Assembly: GCF_025446935.1 (NCBI RefSeq)
Contig: NZ_JAOEGN010000002.1
Span: 124,001 to 188,000, forward strand
Direction of reading: 5' to 3'
Length of the DNA stretch: 64,000 bases
DNA from: Paracholeplasma vituli
Lineage (GTDB): Bacteria > Bacillota_I > Bacilli_A > Acholeplasmatales > UBA5453
In this document: positions 1 to 9,597 of the stretch, piece by piece
Position numbering within the stretch: position 1 is the first letter of the stretch
Layout: every line of letters begins with the position of its first letter
Notes under the pieces: model-generated
The model's database searches: none
What the model was told of the DNA's origin: nothing
Seen by the model: only the letters and a program-made list of their open reading frames with translations
Translations under genes and position numbers: made by a program

Positions 1-2
1 CG

Positions 3-1730
3 GTTGCGAAAGAAGTGGAGCTAGAACTCATCGATCTAAATGGGATTAAACAGTTCATTGATTTGCGTTATCAAGAACTTGGTGTTTGGTCAGTTACCAT
101 TTTTGGTAATTTAGATGGCTATAAATACCGTTTTAAAGTCAGAGTCAATGAAACATTTAAAACCACTACAGATCCATTCGCAATCGCATCCTCCGCGAAT
201 GGTCAATATAACTATGTAGTCAATCCAAACCGCTTTTATACCTTTAAAAATGCGAAACCAGAGTTTTCAGGTCGAAAAGTCGACGCTGTAATATATGAAG
301 CTTCAATTCGTGATTTTACGATTGGTAAATCATCAAAGGCAACTCAAAAAGGCCTATATAAAGGCTTTATTGAGGATTTACCAAATGAAGGTCTAAACCA
401 CATGGTTGATTTAGGTATTACCCATGTTCAGTTGATGCCTATCTATGACTTTGAAGGCACCGATGAAATCAATAAAGATGTCTTGTACAACTGGGGGTAT
501 AACCCATCACAATACAACGTACCTGAAGGCTGGTTCTCAGCGAATCCAGATGACCCTTATGAACGTATTAATGAACTCCGTGAAGTCATCGATACCCTAC
601 ATGGACGCGGCTTACGTGTGAATATGGATGTTGTTTATAACCACGTATATAACATGGCGACATTCCCATTTGAAAAAATTGTACCTGGATACTTTTTCCG
701 TTTCGATGATAAAGGCATTCGTACCGAAGTCTCTGGTTGTGGGAACGACATCGCTTCGGAACGCCCGATGATGCAAAAATTCATTTTAAATTCCATCAAA
801 TGGTGGATGAATACCTATCAAATCGATGGATTTAGATTTGACCTCATGGGTTTACTCGATATCGAAACCATGAATAAAGTTGACAGTCTTGTTCGTTCAA
901 TCGACCCTCAAGCCTTCGTTTACGGTGAAGGTTGGAATATGCCTAATACGTTACCACCGGAAAAACGTGCACATATGGGTAACCAACAATTTATGCCATT
1001 TGTTGCGCATTTTAACGATGCGTTTAGAGAAGCCATTAAAGGTGGTACTTTCTCACCAACACTTGGATTCGCGATGGGTGGAAAAGTATCGAATGCCGAT
1101 TTATTTTACTTATTTACAGGTAGCGCAGTTGATCAGTACCGTTTCTTCAATCCAAATCAATCGATCAACTACATTGAATGCCACGATAACCATACTTTCT
1201 ATGACCGTGCGAAAGTCTTAAATCCGAACTTCACAGAAGCTGAGATTAAGGATTTTGCACGTCTTGGATTAAGCTTTGTTCTTTTATCTCAAGGGGTTCC
1301 ATTCATCCATGCAGGTCAGGAGTTCTTAAGAACCAAACGTGGTGTAGAAAACTCTTATAAGTCACCGGATTCGATAAATGAAATCGATTGGACGCTTCGA
1401 GAAAAACACCAAGACTTAATTCAAACAGTCAAAGATTTAATCGACATTCGTAAAACATATAAAGTATTTAGACTTAGACAAGTTGCTGACATTAAGCAAT
1501 CCATTCGAATCGCTGAACAAAGTGTTCAGTCCTCCACGGTATCTTTCACATTAAATGGCTTAAATCAGACCATTAAGGTATTCTTTAAGAATAACTATGT
1601 AGATGAATTACTTCCGACTGGTGAAGGCTACAATGCCATTTTTGACGGCTTTAAAAAGGTGAATGCAAAAGTCACATCATTTGTTGCGAATAAACCAGGT
1701 GCATACCTATTTGTGAAGGAGAACGCCTAA
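3..1730 (+). CDS. pulA: Type I pullulanase (GH13), 5' end outside window
   Basis: This is an alpha-1,6-debranching enzyme of glycoside hydrolase family 13 that cuts pullulan, glycogen or starch branch points. The reading frame is open to the window edge, so the gene probably begins upstream; a GTG at 15 is only an internal candidate. Visible motifs are the pullulanase signature YNWGYNP (about residue 154 counted from the GTG), GH13 region I DVVYNH, region II GFRFDL with the Asp nucleophile, region III GEGW with the Glu acid/base, and region IV CHDNH. No signal peptide can be judged because the start is missing. The stop TAA overlaps the ATG of the next gene by one base. The family call is firm; the exact substrate is not shown. 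Confidence 0.9.
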   Translation, partial: VAKEVELELIDLNGIKQFIDLRYQELGVWSVTIFGNLDGYKYRFKVRVNETFKTTTDPFAIASSANGQYNYVVNPNRFYTFKNAKPEFSGRKVDAVIYEASIRDFTIGKSSKATQKGLYKGFIEDLPNEGLNHMVDLGITHVQLMPIYDFEGTDEINKDVLYNWGYNPSQYNVPEGWFSANPDDPYERINELREVIDTLHGRGLRVNMDVVYNHVYNMATFPFEKIVPGYFFRFDDKGIRTEVSGCGNDIASERPMMQKFILNSIKWWMNTYQIDGFRFDLMGLLDIETMNKVDSLVRSIDPQAFVYGEGWNMPNTLPPEKRAHMGNQQFMPFVAHFNDAFREAIKGGTFSPTLGFAMGGKVSNADLFYLFTGSAVDQYRFFNPNQSINYIECHDNHTFYDRAKVLNPNFTEAEIKDFARLGLSFVLLSQGVPFIHAGQEFLRTKRGVENSYKSPDSINEIDWTLREKHQDLIQTVKDLIDIRKTYKVFRLRQVADIKQSIRIAEQSVQSSTVSFTLNGLNQTIKVFFKNNYVDELLPTGEGYNAIFDGFKKVNAKVTSFVANKPGAYLFVKENA

Positions 1731-2629
1731 TGGAATTTAATGCGAAAGTAGATAATATGAATGTCGGTACTGACTTTCAAAATATCAATGTTACCCTCGT
1801 AAATGGGGAAAAGAAGAACCTTAAACTTTCTGATGAGCAAGCGCGTAAAATTGAACTTGGAAAAACTTATCATTTTGAAGTAGAATCCTATTTAAAAGAT
1901 GAAAAAGAACAATTTAGAGTCGTTAATCTTTTGGGCATATTTGAATACATTCAAGATCCAGTCGCTCTAAAAGAAGAACTTAAAAATTTCTATGAATACG
2001 CGCCTGCCGACATGAAAGCGCTCAAAGAAGCTATTCACGGTTACTTAAACTTGATTGAAAATAAAGTCTTAAGTGATGTGACTAAGTATGTTTTTAAACA
2101 ATATGAACACAGTTTCTTCATGTATCCTGCAGCGGTACGTTTCCACCACGCTTACATTGGTGGTCTAGCTTACCACACTAAAGTGATGCTTGATATGGCG
2201 AGACAGTTTTCAGAAATCTACCCTTATTTGAATAAGGATTTACTCTATAGCGGTATTCTCCTCCACGATATTTGTAAAGTCGATGAACTTAATGGCTTTG
2301 AAGGTGGCGAGTATACACTAGAAGGCCAGTTGATTGGACACTTGGTGATGGCTTCATTAAAAGTATCGGAAGCTGCTAAGACATTAGGTTATGAGAAGGA
2401 AGAAGCGATTTTAGTCTTAAATCACATCTTACTATCCCACCATGGGTTACCAAACTTCGGCGCGGCACGTAAACCTGCGACCCCAGAAGCGATGCTGATT
2501 TGGTATATCGATACCATCGATTCGAAGTTCACCGTTTTAGGTGAGGAACTCGAAAAAACACAACCTGGTGATTTCACACAAGGCATCGCCGTACTCGATA
2601 AAACACGTTTTTATAAATCTAAACTCTAA
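1730..2629 (+). CDS. yhaM: 3'-5' exoribonuclease, YhaM family (OB fold + HD domain)
   Basis: The protein is 299 residues. The N-terminal ~90 residues resemble an OB-type nucleic-acid-binding domain, and an HD metal-dependent phosphohydrolase domain follows. The HD part shows HHAYIGGLAYHT near residue 140 and LLHDICKV near residue 178. This combination is typical of the YhaM family, a cytoplasmic 3'-5' exonuclease in RNA turnover. The start overlaps the pullulanase stop (TAATG), which suggests translational coupling. A strong bidirectional terminator follows directly. Length and motif order match the family; the call is by motif recognition, not alignment. Confidence 0.85.
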   Translation: MEFNAKVDNMNVGTDFQNINVTLVNGEKKNLKLSDEQARKIELGKTYHFEVESYLKDEKEQFRVVNLLGIFEYIQDPVALKEELKNFYEYAPADMKALKEAIHGYLNLIENKVLSDVTKYVFKQYEHSFFMYPAAVRFHHAYIGGLAYHTKVMLDMARQFSEIYPYLNKDLLYSGILLHDICKVDELNGFEGGEYTLEGQLIGHLVMASLKVSEAAKTLGYEKEEAILVLNHILLSHHGLPNFGAARKPATPEAMLIWYIDTIDSKFTVLGEELEKTQPGDFTQGIAVLDKTRFYKSKL

Positions 2630-2634
2630 TATTG

Positions 2635-2669
2635 AAAACAGTTAATGCTTGCGCACTAACTGTTTTTTT
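2635..2669. terminator. Bidirectional terminator between yhaM and the GH2 gene
   Basis: A perfect 10-bp stem AAAACAGTTA / TAACTGTTTT is followed by a T run on the plus strand and preceded by an A run that serves the minus strand. The minus-strand GH2 stop codon lies within the hairpin. Confidence 0.85.
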
Positions 2670-4413
2670 CTTGCTCATTAAACAAATCGATCAAATGATT
2701 ATTCCAAGTTTTCATGGTATCAATATCTACTTTAATCTTTTGTCTATCGTAAGTAATGAAGCCGTTAACCTCTTCTTCAACATCACTAAGTTGTGTATAG
2801 ACGAGTGCAGAGAGACCTTTTCTTACTTGTTTGGTTAAGACATTTGAGTATAAGTTATCAAGCGCGGTTTCTAATTCGGATTCACTCTTGTATACGCGAT
2901 AACCAAATATCGATGTTTCGTTGAAGCGGTGTCCTTCAATTGCGAGGCTATATCCACCAAACTCAGTTAATGCGAGAATGCGTTTTCTTGCAGCACGTCT
3001 TTTAAATCGAATGGGTTGGAAATAGATGTGTCTACTGTGGTAATCACCATTTCGGTGATCGGACCAACCTGAAGCGTGGTCAATCAATCGGGTTGGGTCC
3101 AGTTGTTTAACCTTATCGTGAATTCGAATGGTATCAAATTGACCCCAAGCTTCATTGAACGGTACCCAGGTACAAATCGATGGGACATTCTTTAAAGTTC
3201 TAATCATAGTATCTAAGTCTTTTTCGTATAAGTCTCTTCCGATTGGATTTTTTCTGCCAAATAACCCTTTAAATCGATCACTTAAGTGTATCCCCAAAAT
3301 AGCGAGAACGTGGTGAAAAACCACGTTTTTATTTTCGGTTCCACTCATCATGTCTTGCCAAACCAACATCCCGAGACGGTCACAGTGATAATACCAGCGA
3401 AGAGGTTCCATTTTGATGTGTTTGCGTAACATATTAAAACCCATTTGTTTCATTAATAAGATGTCATCAATCATTGCTTGGTCACTCGGTGGCGTTAATA
3501 AGCCATCACTGTAATAGCCTTGATCTAACACCCCTGTTTGGAAATAGGGTTTTCCATTCAAATAGAACTGTTGGGTTCCATTTTTCGTTTTTTTACGTTC
3601 AAAACTACGGATACCAGCGTAACTCTCTACAAAATCATCACCATACTGGATATGCAGTCTGTAAAGATTAGGTGTTTCTGGACTCCATGGATAAAAAGGG
3701 TTCATTTTAAGTGTGATATCATGTGTTTCAAAGAATTGACTAAACAGGAATTGTTCCTCATAGTAAACATCAACTTTAACACGTTCTAGCTGTCTCGAAT
3801 GAATTTTGATCGATAAGGATTGATCGTAATAATTCGGTGTGAGGGTTAAGTCTTCAATGTACGTTTTAGGTACGGATTCTAACCAAACGGTTTGCCAAAT
3901 CCCACTTTGTGCGGTATAGAAAATACCACCAGGGGTTAAACGTTGTTTACCAGTTAAATGGTAACTCGTATCACTTAAGTCTTGGATACGAAGTGAGATT
4001 TCAAAACTTGAATCGACTACATACTCAGTGATATCGATACTAAAAGGAACATAGCCACCTACATGCGTCAAGACTAGATTTTGGTTAATATAAATATCTG
4101 CTGTTTGATCGACGGCTCCAAAGTGTAGTATGAGACGATCTTTAAGAAACCCTTTAGGTAATTCGACGGTTTTACGATAGATTGCATAGTCATCAATCCC
4201 TAAAGTTTCGGATACATTAGACAATACGGATTCAGGTGAAAAGGGCACTCTAATTTTCTTCGTATAGCCATGAATCGTTTTGTTTTTGGATATTTCAAAA
4301 TCCCAATCGCCATTCAAATTTAGATAACTATCCCGTTTCAATTGGGGTCTTGGGTATTCTTGTAAAACAGGTTCATCAGGTTTGGGTGCGTAGGGTGTCA
4401 ACAGTACTTTCAT
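2656..4413 (-). CDS. Glycoside hydrolase family 2 protein (beta-glucuronidase/beta-galactosidase-like)
   Basis: This 585-residue cytoplasmic glycosidase has no signal peptide. The N-terminal jelly-roll carries LNGDWDF (about 34-40) and the sugar-binding-domain pattern around HFGAVDQTADIYIN. An immunoglobulin-like linker and a TIM barrel follow. The acid/base Glu is in FNEAWGQ (Glu421) and the nucleophile Glu in LTEFGG (Glu484), both in the expected GH2 places. It overlaps the upstream MFS transporter by 4 bases, so the pair likely imports and cleaves one glycoside. The length is close to beta-glucuronidases (~600) and well below LacZ (~1000). The substrate is unknown. Confidence 0.87.
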   Translation of the reverse strand: MKVLLTPYAPKPDEPVLQEYPRPQLKRDSYLNLNGDWDFEISKNKTIHGYTKKIRVPFSPESVLSNVSETLGIDDYAIYRKTVELPKGFLKDRLILHFGAVDQTADIYINQNLVLTHVGGYVPFSIDITEYVVDSSFEISLRIQDLSDTSYHLTGKQRLTPGGIFYTAQSGIWQTVWLESVPKTYIEDLTLTPNYYDQSLSIKIHSRQLERVKVDVYYEEQFLFSQFFETHDITLKMNPFYPWSPETPNLYRLHIQYGDDFVESYAGIRSFERKKTKNGTQQFYLNGKPYFQTGVLDQGYYSDGLLTPPSDQAMIDDILLMKQMGFNMLRKHIKMEPLRWYYHCDRLGMLVWQDMMSGTENKNVVFHHVLAILGIHLSDRFKGLFGRKNPIGRDLYEKDLDTMIRTLKNVPSICTWVPFNEAWGQFDTIRIHDKVKQLDPTRLIDHASGWSDHRNGDYHSRHIYFQPIRFKRRAARKRILALTEFGGYSLAIEGHRFNETSIFGYRVYKSESELETALDNLYSNVLTKQVRKGLSALVYTQLSDVEEEVNGFITYDRQKIKVDIDTMKTWNNHLIDLFNEQEKNS

Positions 4414-5738
4414 AATTTTACCTCGACTTTATTTAAGTATTGTAAGACCCATTTTAATGGAATAATGGCTAATAGCGATACAATGGAACCCGCTAAGAAT
4501 ATACCAGGGGTCGGAACCGATTGCAAAACACCAAAAGCATCCACATAAGTGGAGTCACTATTCGAAATGACAAACGAACCGATGAAAGGTCCAATGATCA
4601 TTGGAATCATTACGAAGAAAATCATTTTAATGCCAGAGAAGACACCCACATGGGTCTTTGGTACTAAATCTCTCGATAAGGCATTTAGAATTACCATTGC
4701 GACCAAATAAGATCCCATCATCCAAACACCAAAGAGTAAAGTAAGCATAAATGTCCATGTGAGATTATTTTTAAGGGTAATACCCAAAATAAAAAGTATG
4801 AACATACCTACTGTATAACCAAAGGCAGATATCACTAGGAACGGTTTTTTACCATAACGGTCGACATAACGTCCTCCAATGATACTTACAACACTAGAAA
4901 GAATTAAGAACGCACCTAACAGTATGACGTAATTAGACATACCTAAGTAAAATTCAAAATAAATTATAAAATATGGAATGAATACTTGTTGTGCAATCCC
5001 TAATATTGAAACTGCAGCATAAACGATATACAACATTCGATTGGATCTGATTGTTGAAGGTTTAAAGCCAAAAACGATGTCTTTAAAGTAATGAGACTCC
5101 TTTTTAACGATTGGTGCGTCTTCAATTAAGAATAACCCAACTAAACCAGAGATAAAAACAATTCCACCCACTAAGAAAAAGAAAGTCTTCCATTGTTCAT
5201 TTTGAGTAAAACCATCTAATAAACCGAATACTATAAGCATACCAATGAGTGGCATGGTTGAGATTAAACCTTCTGCTTTACCACGATTACTTGGATTTGT
5301 GACATCCGTAACCCATGCTTGAAAGGCTGCATCGTTCGCAGTTGAACCAATAAAGGTCATGACACAGTCTAGTAGGATGACTGCCCACAGTGTAATCACA
5401 ATGACATTTCCATTTGGAAAAATGGCAGAAACCGCGTCCGTATTGATAAAACCAAACAGACCAATCGAAATCCCCCAAATCATGTAACCGAAAGTCATTA
5501 AACGTTTACGCTTACCCATTTTATCGGATAAAGCACCCATGGTAAGAGAGGCCAATGTCGCGATAATCGCTGAGAGTGCGACCATGGTCGCTATCGCATT
5601 AGAATCGTAAGTCACAGTCTTGTAGATATAAACATTTAAATACATATTTTCGATTGTCCATGCCATCTGGCCAATCAAACCAAAAATGATGAACACAAAC
5701 CAAACCTTCTTAGGTAATGTTCGCTCTGTAGGTTGCAT
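4410..5738 (-). CDS. MFS sugar transporter (GPH/SLC45-like)
   Basis: This is a 442-residue polytopic membrane protein with about 12 hydrophobic segments. Conserved MFS loops are visible after TM2 (GALSDKMGKRKR) and in the second half (GGRYVDRYGKKP), each resembling the G-x-x-x-D-R/K-x-G motif. It ends four bases inside the GH2 gene, so the pair is one operon, and glycoside/proton or sodium symport is the natural inference. The ATG is preceded by a GGAGG ribosome site. MFS family membership is clear; the solute is inferred only from the neighbour. Confidence 0.82.
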   Translation of the reverse strand: MQPTERTLPKKVWFVFIIFGLIGQMAWTIENMYLNVYIYKTVTYDSNAIATMVALSAIIATLASLTMGALSDKMGKRKRLMTFGYMIWGISIGLFGFINTDAVSAIFPNGNVIVITLWAVILLDCVMTFIGSTANDAAFQAWVTDVTNPSNRGKAEGLISTMPLIGMLIVFGLLDGFTQNEQWKTFFFLVGGIVFISGLVGLFLIEDAPIVKKESHYFKDIVFGFKPSTIRSNRMLYIVYAAVSILGIAQQVFIPYFIIYFEFYLGMSNYVILLGAFLILSSVVSIIGGRYVDRYGKKPFLVISAFGYTVGMFILFILGITLKNNLTWTFMLTLLFGVWMMGSYLVAMVILNALSRDLVPKTHVGVFSGIKMIFFVMIPMIIGPFIGSFVISNSDSTYVDAFGVLQSVPTPGIFLAGSIVSLLAIIPLKWVLQYLNKVEVKL

Positions 5739-5772
5739 AGTGTATCCTCCGTATTTATCTCAAGTATAGCAT

Positions 5773-5816
5773 AAAAAAAGGACTGAATGTCCTCAATTAA
5801 GAGTAATCAGTCCTTT
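5773..5816 (-). terminator. Terminator of the large foldase lipoprotein gene
   Basis: The stem AAAGGACTGA / TCAGTCCTTT is followed, on the minus strand, by seven T residues. It lies just past the stop of the gene ending at 5826. Confidence 0.85.
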
Positions 5817-5825
5817 AAGTTTAAA

Positions 5826-8651
5826 TTAGAAATCTGTAAACCAATCACCGTATACTGCTTGGAACTCTTCGTTATCAGTTACATAAGAGAAGAATTGAGA
5901 TTGGTTGATTGTGATCAATCTTTGTGCCTTAGTTGTATTAGCTGCATTAGCGAAAGTGAAACCGCCGTTGTTGAATAGTCTGTAAAGCATGTTCAATTGA
6001 TTTTGAGAACCAGTAAACTTCTCATGGATTGGAGCGAAATAAGCTGAGATTGCATTGGATACAGCTGTAGGTAAGTTTTCAACACCATATTCAGAATCTT
6101 TTTCATTTAAGTAGATTTGAACTTGGTTAGCTGAGATTGCATCTGTATCGCTGTAAGCATCTAGATAGTATTTAACATCATTTGCATCGGTGTATTCAAT
6201 GTGTTCGTAAATCTTGTATTGGTCACCGTCTTTAGCAAATGTGTCATCTTCTTTAGTGAACTTAGAGCTTACTGCAACCCCACCACCCGTGGATAAAATC
6301 ATATGCCATCCGAAGCTGGATTCAAGGATACCATCGTAGTCTGCAACGGTTGGAACTAACCATTGGCTAGGGAAAGTCTTTTCATCATCGTAGATTGCTT
6401 TAACTTCAGCATATACTTCAAGTGCACCAGCATAGAATTTTTCATCTAGCGCAGAAGTTGAACCTGTAATATTGGTGTTGTTGTTGATAGCAGGTAAGTT
6501 TTCAAACTTAAGGTTGAAGCCTAAAGCTTTGTATTCTGCCCATCTGCATTCTGGAGTTGGGTCAAGTGGTGCAACTGTGCAACCAGAATTACCAATACGA
6601 CCGGATGCGTTAAATTCTTCAACAATAGCGTTCATACCAGTTGTAAGAGAAGAATAATCTCTTGCACGGTCATTGATCTTATTCATGAATTCGACTAGTT
6701 TAGCTTGGAATGCAGCTTTTTCAGTTGCATCAAGCGTTTCGAAGTATTCAGCTGGATCATCTGGAGTATCGTTTTCGTCCATATCTACATATACAAGTAA
6801 ATGAGATGAAGATAATGAGAAGAAACGGTCTCTGAGTTTGTTAGCGTAAGTTGCGAACTTTTCATAAATAGTATCGCCATAGATACCTTCAATATCTTTT
6901 AGGTAAGCTTCTTCAAGTGCAGATGCAACGTAAACATTTTCGATTGCTTCATCGATAGAAGCAGCACGGAATGCTAACATTAAGAAGTTCTTTCTACCCA
7001 TCGATGCTGGATAACCAGAAGATGCGTAGTAGTCTTGACCAAATTGTTTGATGATGGTTTCAATATTCTTACGGTATTCAGCTCTCTTTTCAGAGGTGAT
7101 TGTGCTAGTATATTTTTCAGTATTCTTTAAGGTTTGTCTAATTGCCATATCAATCGCAACAGATACACCTAGTCTTTGTTCTAACTTAGCATAGAATGCA
7201 TCAACAGTGATTTCATCGTCGCCAACTTTAGCAATTAAAGTTTTGCTGGATTTAGAAGTTAATTTAACATCTTTATAGGATTGTGCCATATAAAGTTTAA
7301 CTAATTCATCATAAATCACGATGTCAGCTTTGTTGATTCTTTCAGTTGCTTTAGCAGAAATATAAGTAGTAGTTAATTTGGATTCTACAATCTTATCGAA
7401 GATTTCTTGGGCTTTTTCAGTAAGTTCGCCAGTGTTTTTGTACACGATGAACTTGTTATCTTCATCTACCCATTGTTGAATTTCTTCATCATGGCCTTGT
7501 AGTTTGAAGACTAAGAAATAGTTTGAACCACTTAAACGAGGGTTAGCGGAGAATCTAGTGTCGCCATCTTCGGTTCCTAGAGTCGTATATACATAACTAC
7601 GTAGGCTTGTGTTTGTGTAATCTTCATAGGATTTAGTAAACGGTAAGTTGTCTAAATCAGCTAAAATAGATTCAACAGTGTAATTTGTATTAACTTGATC
7701 ACGGTAACTGTAGATATAGTTGTAGATTTCTAAGAATTTTACGAGTGTTTCGTTTTCATCAAGTGCTACGTCAGCGTTTGAACCAGCGGATACACTTGGA
7801 TCGATTTGATACTTGTCATAGTATTTACGATAGTCAGCATCACTTATGTTGCTGTATTGGAAGATACCAAGAGAGTCTAAGACTTCTTTAGCTTTACCTT
7901 CGACCGGAGTGTTGCCTCTTGGGTCAGCAATAACATATAATTGGTTTCTATATGTTTTGATGTTGAATTTACGTAATGTCGCGTTAGCTTCATTCAAGTT
8001 GACAAAGCGAATTGTAATTGCGCTCATATCATATTGATTCTTGACGTTGTTATCAAAATAAGTAGCTAAATCTTTTTCGATGTTGATGTAGCTTGATGCA
8101 TCTTTATCCTTAACATCCTTTAATAATTGTTCTTTAGCATAGATTTTCTTAGCCACGTTCAATTTATAGAAGTTTAAGATTTTTGCATCGTGGTCAGCGA
8201 AGTCGGTAGTATCGAAATCAGCAACCGGATCCAAAGCAGTATTGGATTCTGCTAGATAGAATGAATCGATGTAGGACGCAATTTTTGAACTTAGAGTCGT
8301 AGCATCTAGTTTTTTTAATGCTTCGATATCGGATGAACCGAAAATTGCTTCGTTCGCATATTTTACTAAGTCTTCTGCATATTTTGCAGGTTCTGCATCA
8401 ACTAATGCAAGTTCAGCCTTATATAGAAGTTTTTCGATTTCTTCAACTAAGACAGATGAACTACTTAAGCGCATTTCATTGTATAAATCTTTTTCTGTAA
8501 TGCTGTATCCTGCCCCTGTTAAGTAAGGTGTATTACCTACACTTCCATAAGGTGTGGATAAGGATTTGCTACCGCATGCGGCAAGCGTCACTGCAAAGGT
8601 CGTTAATAGGACAAGTGCAGCTAATTTCTTAATGAGATTAGTTTTATTCAC
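5826..8651 (-). CDS. Very large PrsA/parvulin-like foldase lipoprotein, probably internally duplicated
   Basis: This is a lipoprotein of about 941 residues. I start it at the GTG at 8651: AGGAG lies 8 nt upstream, the lipobox (LAAC) then falls about 29 residues in, and the longer ORF start at 8717 lies on the promoter's own -35 box. Two stretches resemble the N-terminal chaperone part of PrsA/SurA: ITEKDLYNEM near the lipid anchor, and AKVGDDEITVDAFYAKL in the middle. The second half has parvulin-like end motifs SSHLLV (near 6800) and SSFGWHMIL (near 6310), about 170 residues apart instead of the usual ~90. The first half may hold a degenerate copy. The likely role is folding of secreted proteins on the outer membrane face. 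PrsA homologues are ~290 residues, so the size is unusual. The lipoprotein call is firm; foldase is probable. Confidence 0.65.
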   Translation of the reverse strand: MNKTNLIKKLAALVLLTTFAVTLAACGSKSLSTPYGSVGNTPYLTGAGYSITEKDLYNEMRLSSSSVLVEEIEKLLYKAELALVDAEPAKYAEDLVKYANEAIFGSSDIEALKKLDATTLSSKIASYIDSFYLAESNTALDPVADFDTTDFADHDAKILNFYKLNVAKKIYAKEQLLKDVKDKDASSYINIEKDLATYFDNNVKNQYDMSAITIRFVNLNEANATLRKFNIKTYRNQLYVIADPRGNTPVEGKAKEVLDSLGIFQYSNISDADYRKYYDKYQIDPSVSAGSNADVALDENETLVKFLEIYNYIYSYRDQVNTNYTVESILADLDNLPFTKSYEDYTNTSLRSYVYTTLGTEDGDTRFSANPRLSGSNYFLVFKLQGHDEEIQQWVDEDNKFIVYKNTGELTEKAQEIFDKIVESKLTTTYISAKATERINKADIVIYDELVKLYMAQSYKDVKLTSKSSKTLIAKVGDDEITVDAFYAKLEQRLGVSVAIDMAIRQTLKNTEKYTSTITSEKRAEYRKNIETIIKQFGQDYYASSGYPASMGRKNFLMLAFRAASIDEAIENVYVASALEEAYLKDIEGIYGDTIYEKFATYANKLRDRFFSLSSSHLLVYVDMDENDTPDDPAEYFETLDATEKAAFQAKLVEFMNKINDRARDYSSLTTGMNAIVEEFNASGRIGNSGCTVAPLDPTPECRWAEYKALGFNLKFENLPAINNNTNITGSTSALDEKFYAGALEVYAEVKAIYDDEKTFPSQWLVPTVADYDGILESSFGWHMILSTGGGVAVSSKFTKEDDTFAKDGDQYKIYEHIEYTDANDVKYYLDAYSDTDAISANQVQIYLNEKDSEYGVENLPTAVSNAISAYFAPIHEKFTGSQNQLNMLYRLFNNGGFTFANAANTTKAQRLITINQSQFFSYVTDNEEFQAVYGDWFTDF

Positions 8652-8688
8652 AATGTTCACTCCTTGAATTTTAATCACAAGCACTATT

Positions 8689-8717
8689 AATATAACACAC
8701 ATGTAAGGGCTTTGCAA
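8689..8717 (-). promoter_or_regulatory. Sigma-70 type promoter of the foldase lipoprotein gene
   Basis: On the minus strand, TTGCAA (8717-8712) and TATATT (8694-8689) are separated by 17 bp. The transcript would begin about 30 nt before the GTG start, which supports that start. Confidence 0.7.
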
Positions 8718-8790
8718 TCGTTTTTATGTGTTTTCACAATCTCACACAAAAGCTTTAATATGAAATATTAGGCGTTTGGTTTAGGCTTCA

Positions 8791-8799
8791 TGTTATAAT
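8791..8799 (+). promoter_or_regulatory. Extended -10 promoter of walJ-rlmH
   Basis: TGTTATAAT is present with no good -35. Transcription would start about 10 nt before the TTG start codon, giving a very short leader. Confidence 0.6.
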
Positions 8800-8814
8800 A
8801 GTTTTGGTGATATT

Positions 8815-9597
8815 TTGAAACTTTATTCTATCGCGAGTGGATCCAGTGGGAATGCCACTTATATTGAGCATGAAAATTTAAGGATTTTAGTAGACGCGGG
8901 CATTAGTTTTAAGAAGTTAAGCAATGCTTTTTTAAGCGAAAATATAAATATTTTACATTTAACGCATGTACTAATAACCCATGAACATGTGGACCACATT
9001 CGAGGTATGGAAACTTTATATAGTAATATAAGAGTACCGCTGTATACCTCGTACGGAACAGCCAAATCAATGAAATATTTGGACAATGACAAATTTGTCG
9101 ACAGTGTTCGGATCATTGAAGCTTTCTCACCTTTTAAACTAGGATCGATGACCATTACCCCAATTCCGTTATCTCACGATGCTGCAGAACCGCTCGGTTT
9201 TATATTCGAAACAAGTAACATAAAACTAGGCTATGTAACGGATACAGGTTATATTCGAGAAACTTTAATTGAACCACTAAGTAACTGCGATTTCTATTAT
9301 TTTGAGGCGAATCATGATCCAATCATGCTAAAAAACTCAAATAGACCTTATCCAACCATTCACCGTATTCTTACAGAACGTGGACATTTATCCAATGAGG
9401 ACTCTGCTTATTATTTATCTAAGATGATGGGGCCTAGAACTAAAGGTATCATAATGGCTCATATATCGGATGAGTGTAATTCGTTAGATAAGATTAAAAC
9501 CACTTACGAAACGGTGTTAAAAGCGAATCAAAAATCTCTAGATTCATTAAAAGTGTATTACGCTTCACAAACACCTCTTGAGGTTATTGAACTATGA
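8815..9597 (+). CDS. walJ: MBL-fold metallo-hydrolase, WalJ/YycJ family
   Basis: The protein is 260 residues with a metallo-beta-lactamase fold. It begins with the family hallmark IASGSSGNATYIE, followed by the metal motif THEHVDH (about residue 57), PLSHDA in the middle and MAHISDECN near the end. WalJ proteins are predicted metal-dependent nucleases linked to DNA replication and the cell-wall regulon in Firmicutes. Here the usual walRK two-component genes are absent. The start is TTG: the reading frame begins only a few residues before the conserved N-terminus and a weak GGTGA precedes it. The stop overlaps rlmH by 4 bases. Confidence 0.85.
   Translation: MKLYSIASGSSGNATYIEHENLRILVDAGISFKKLSNAFLSENINILHLTHVLITHEHVDHIRGMETLYSNIRVPLYTSYGTAKSMKYLDNDKFVDSVRIIEAFSPFKLGSMTITPIPLSHDAAEPLGFIFETSNIKLGYVTDTGYIRETLIEPLSNCDFYYFEANHDPIMLKNSNRPYPTIHRILTERGHLSNEDSAYYLSKMMGPRTKGIIMAHISDECNSLDKIKTTYETVLKANQKSLDSLKVYYASQTPLEVIEL

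Noticed and set aside
8652-8717. Longer N-terminus (22 extra residues) for the foldase lipoprotein
   Set aside because: The ATG at 8717 coincides with the -35 box, has no ribosome site, and would put a second hydrophobic stretch before the lipoprotein signal.
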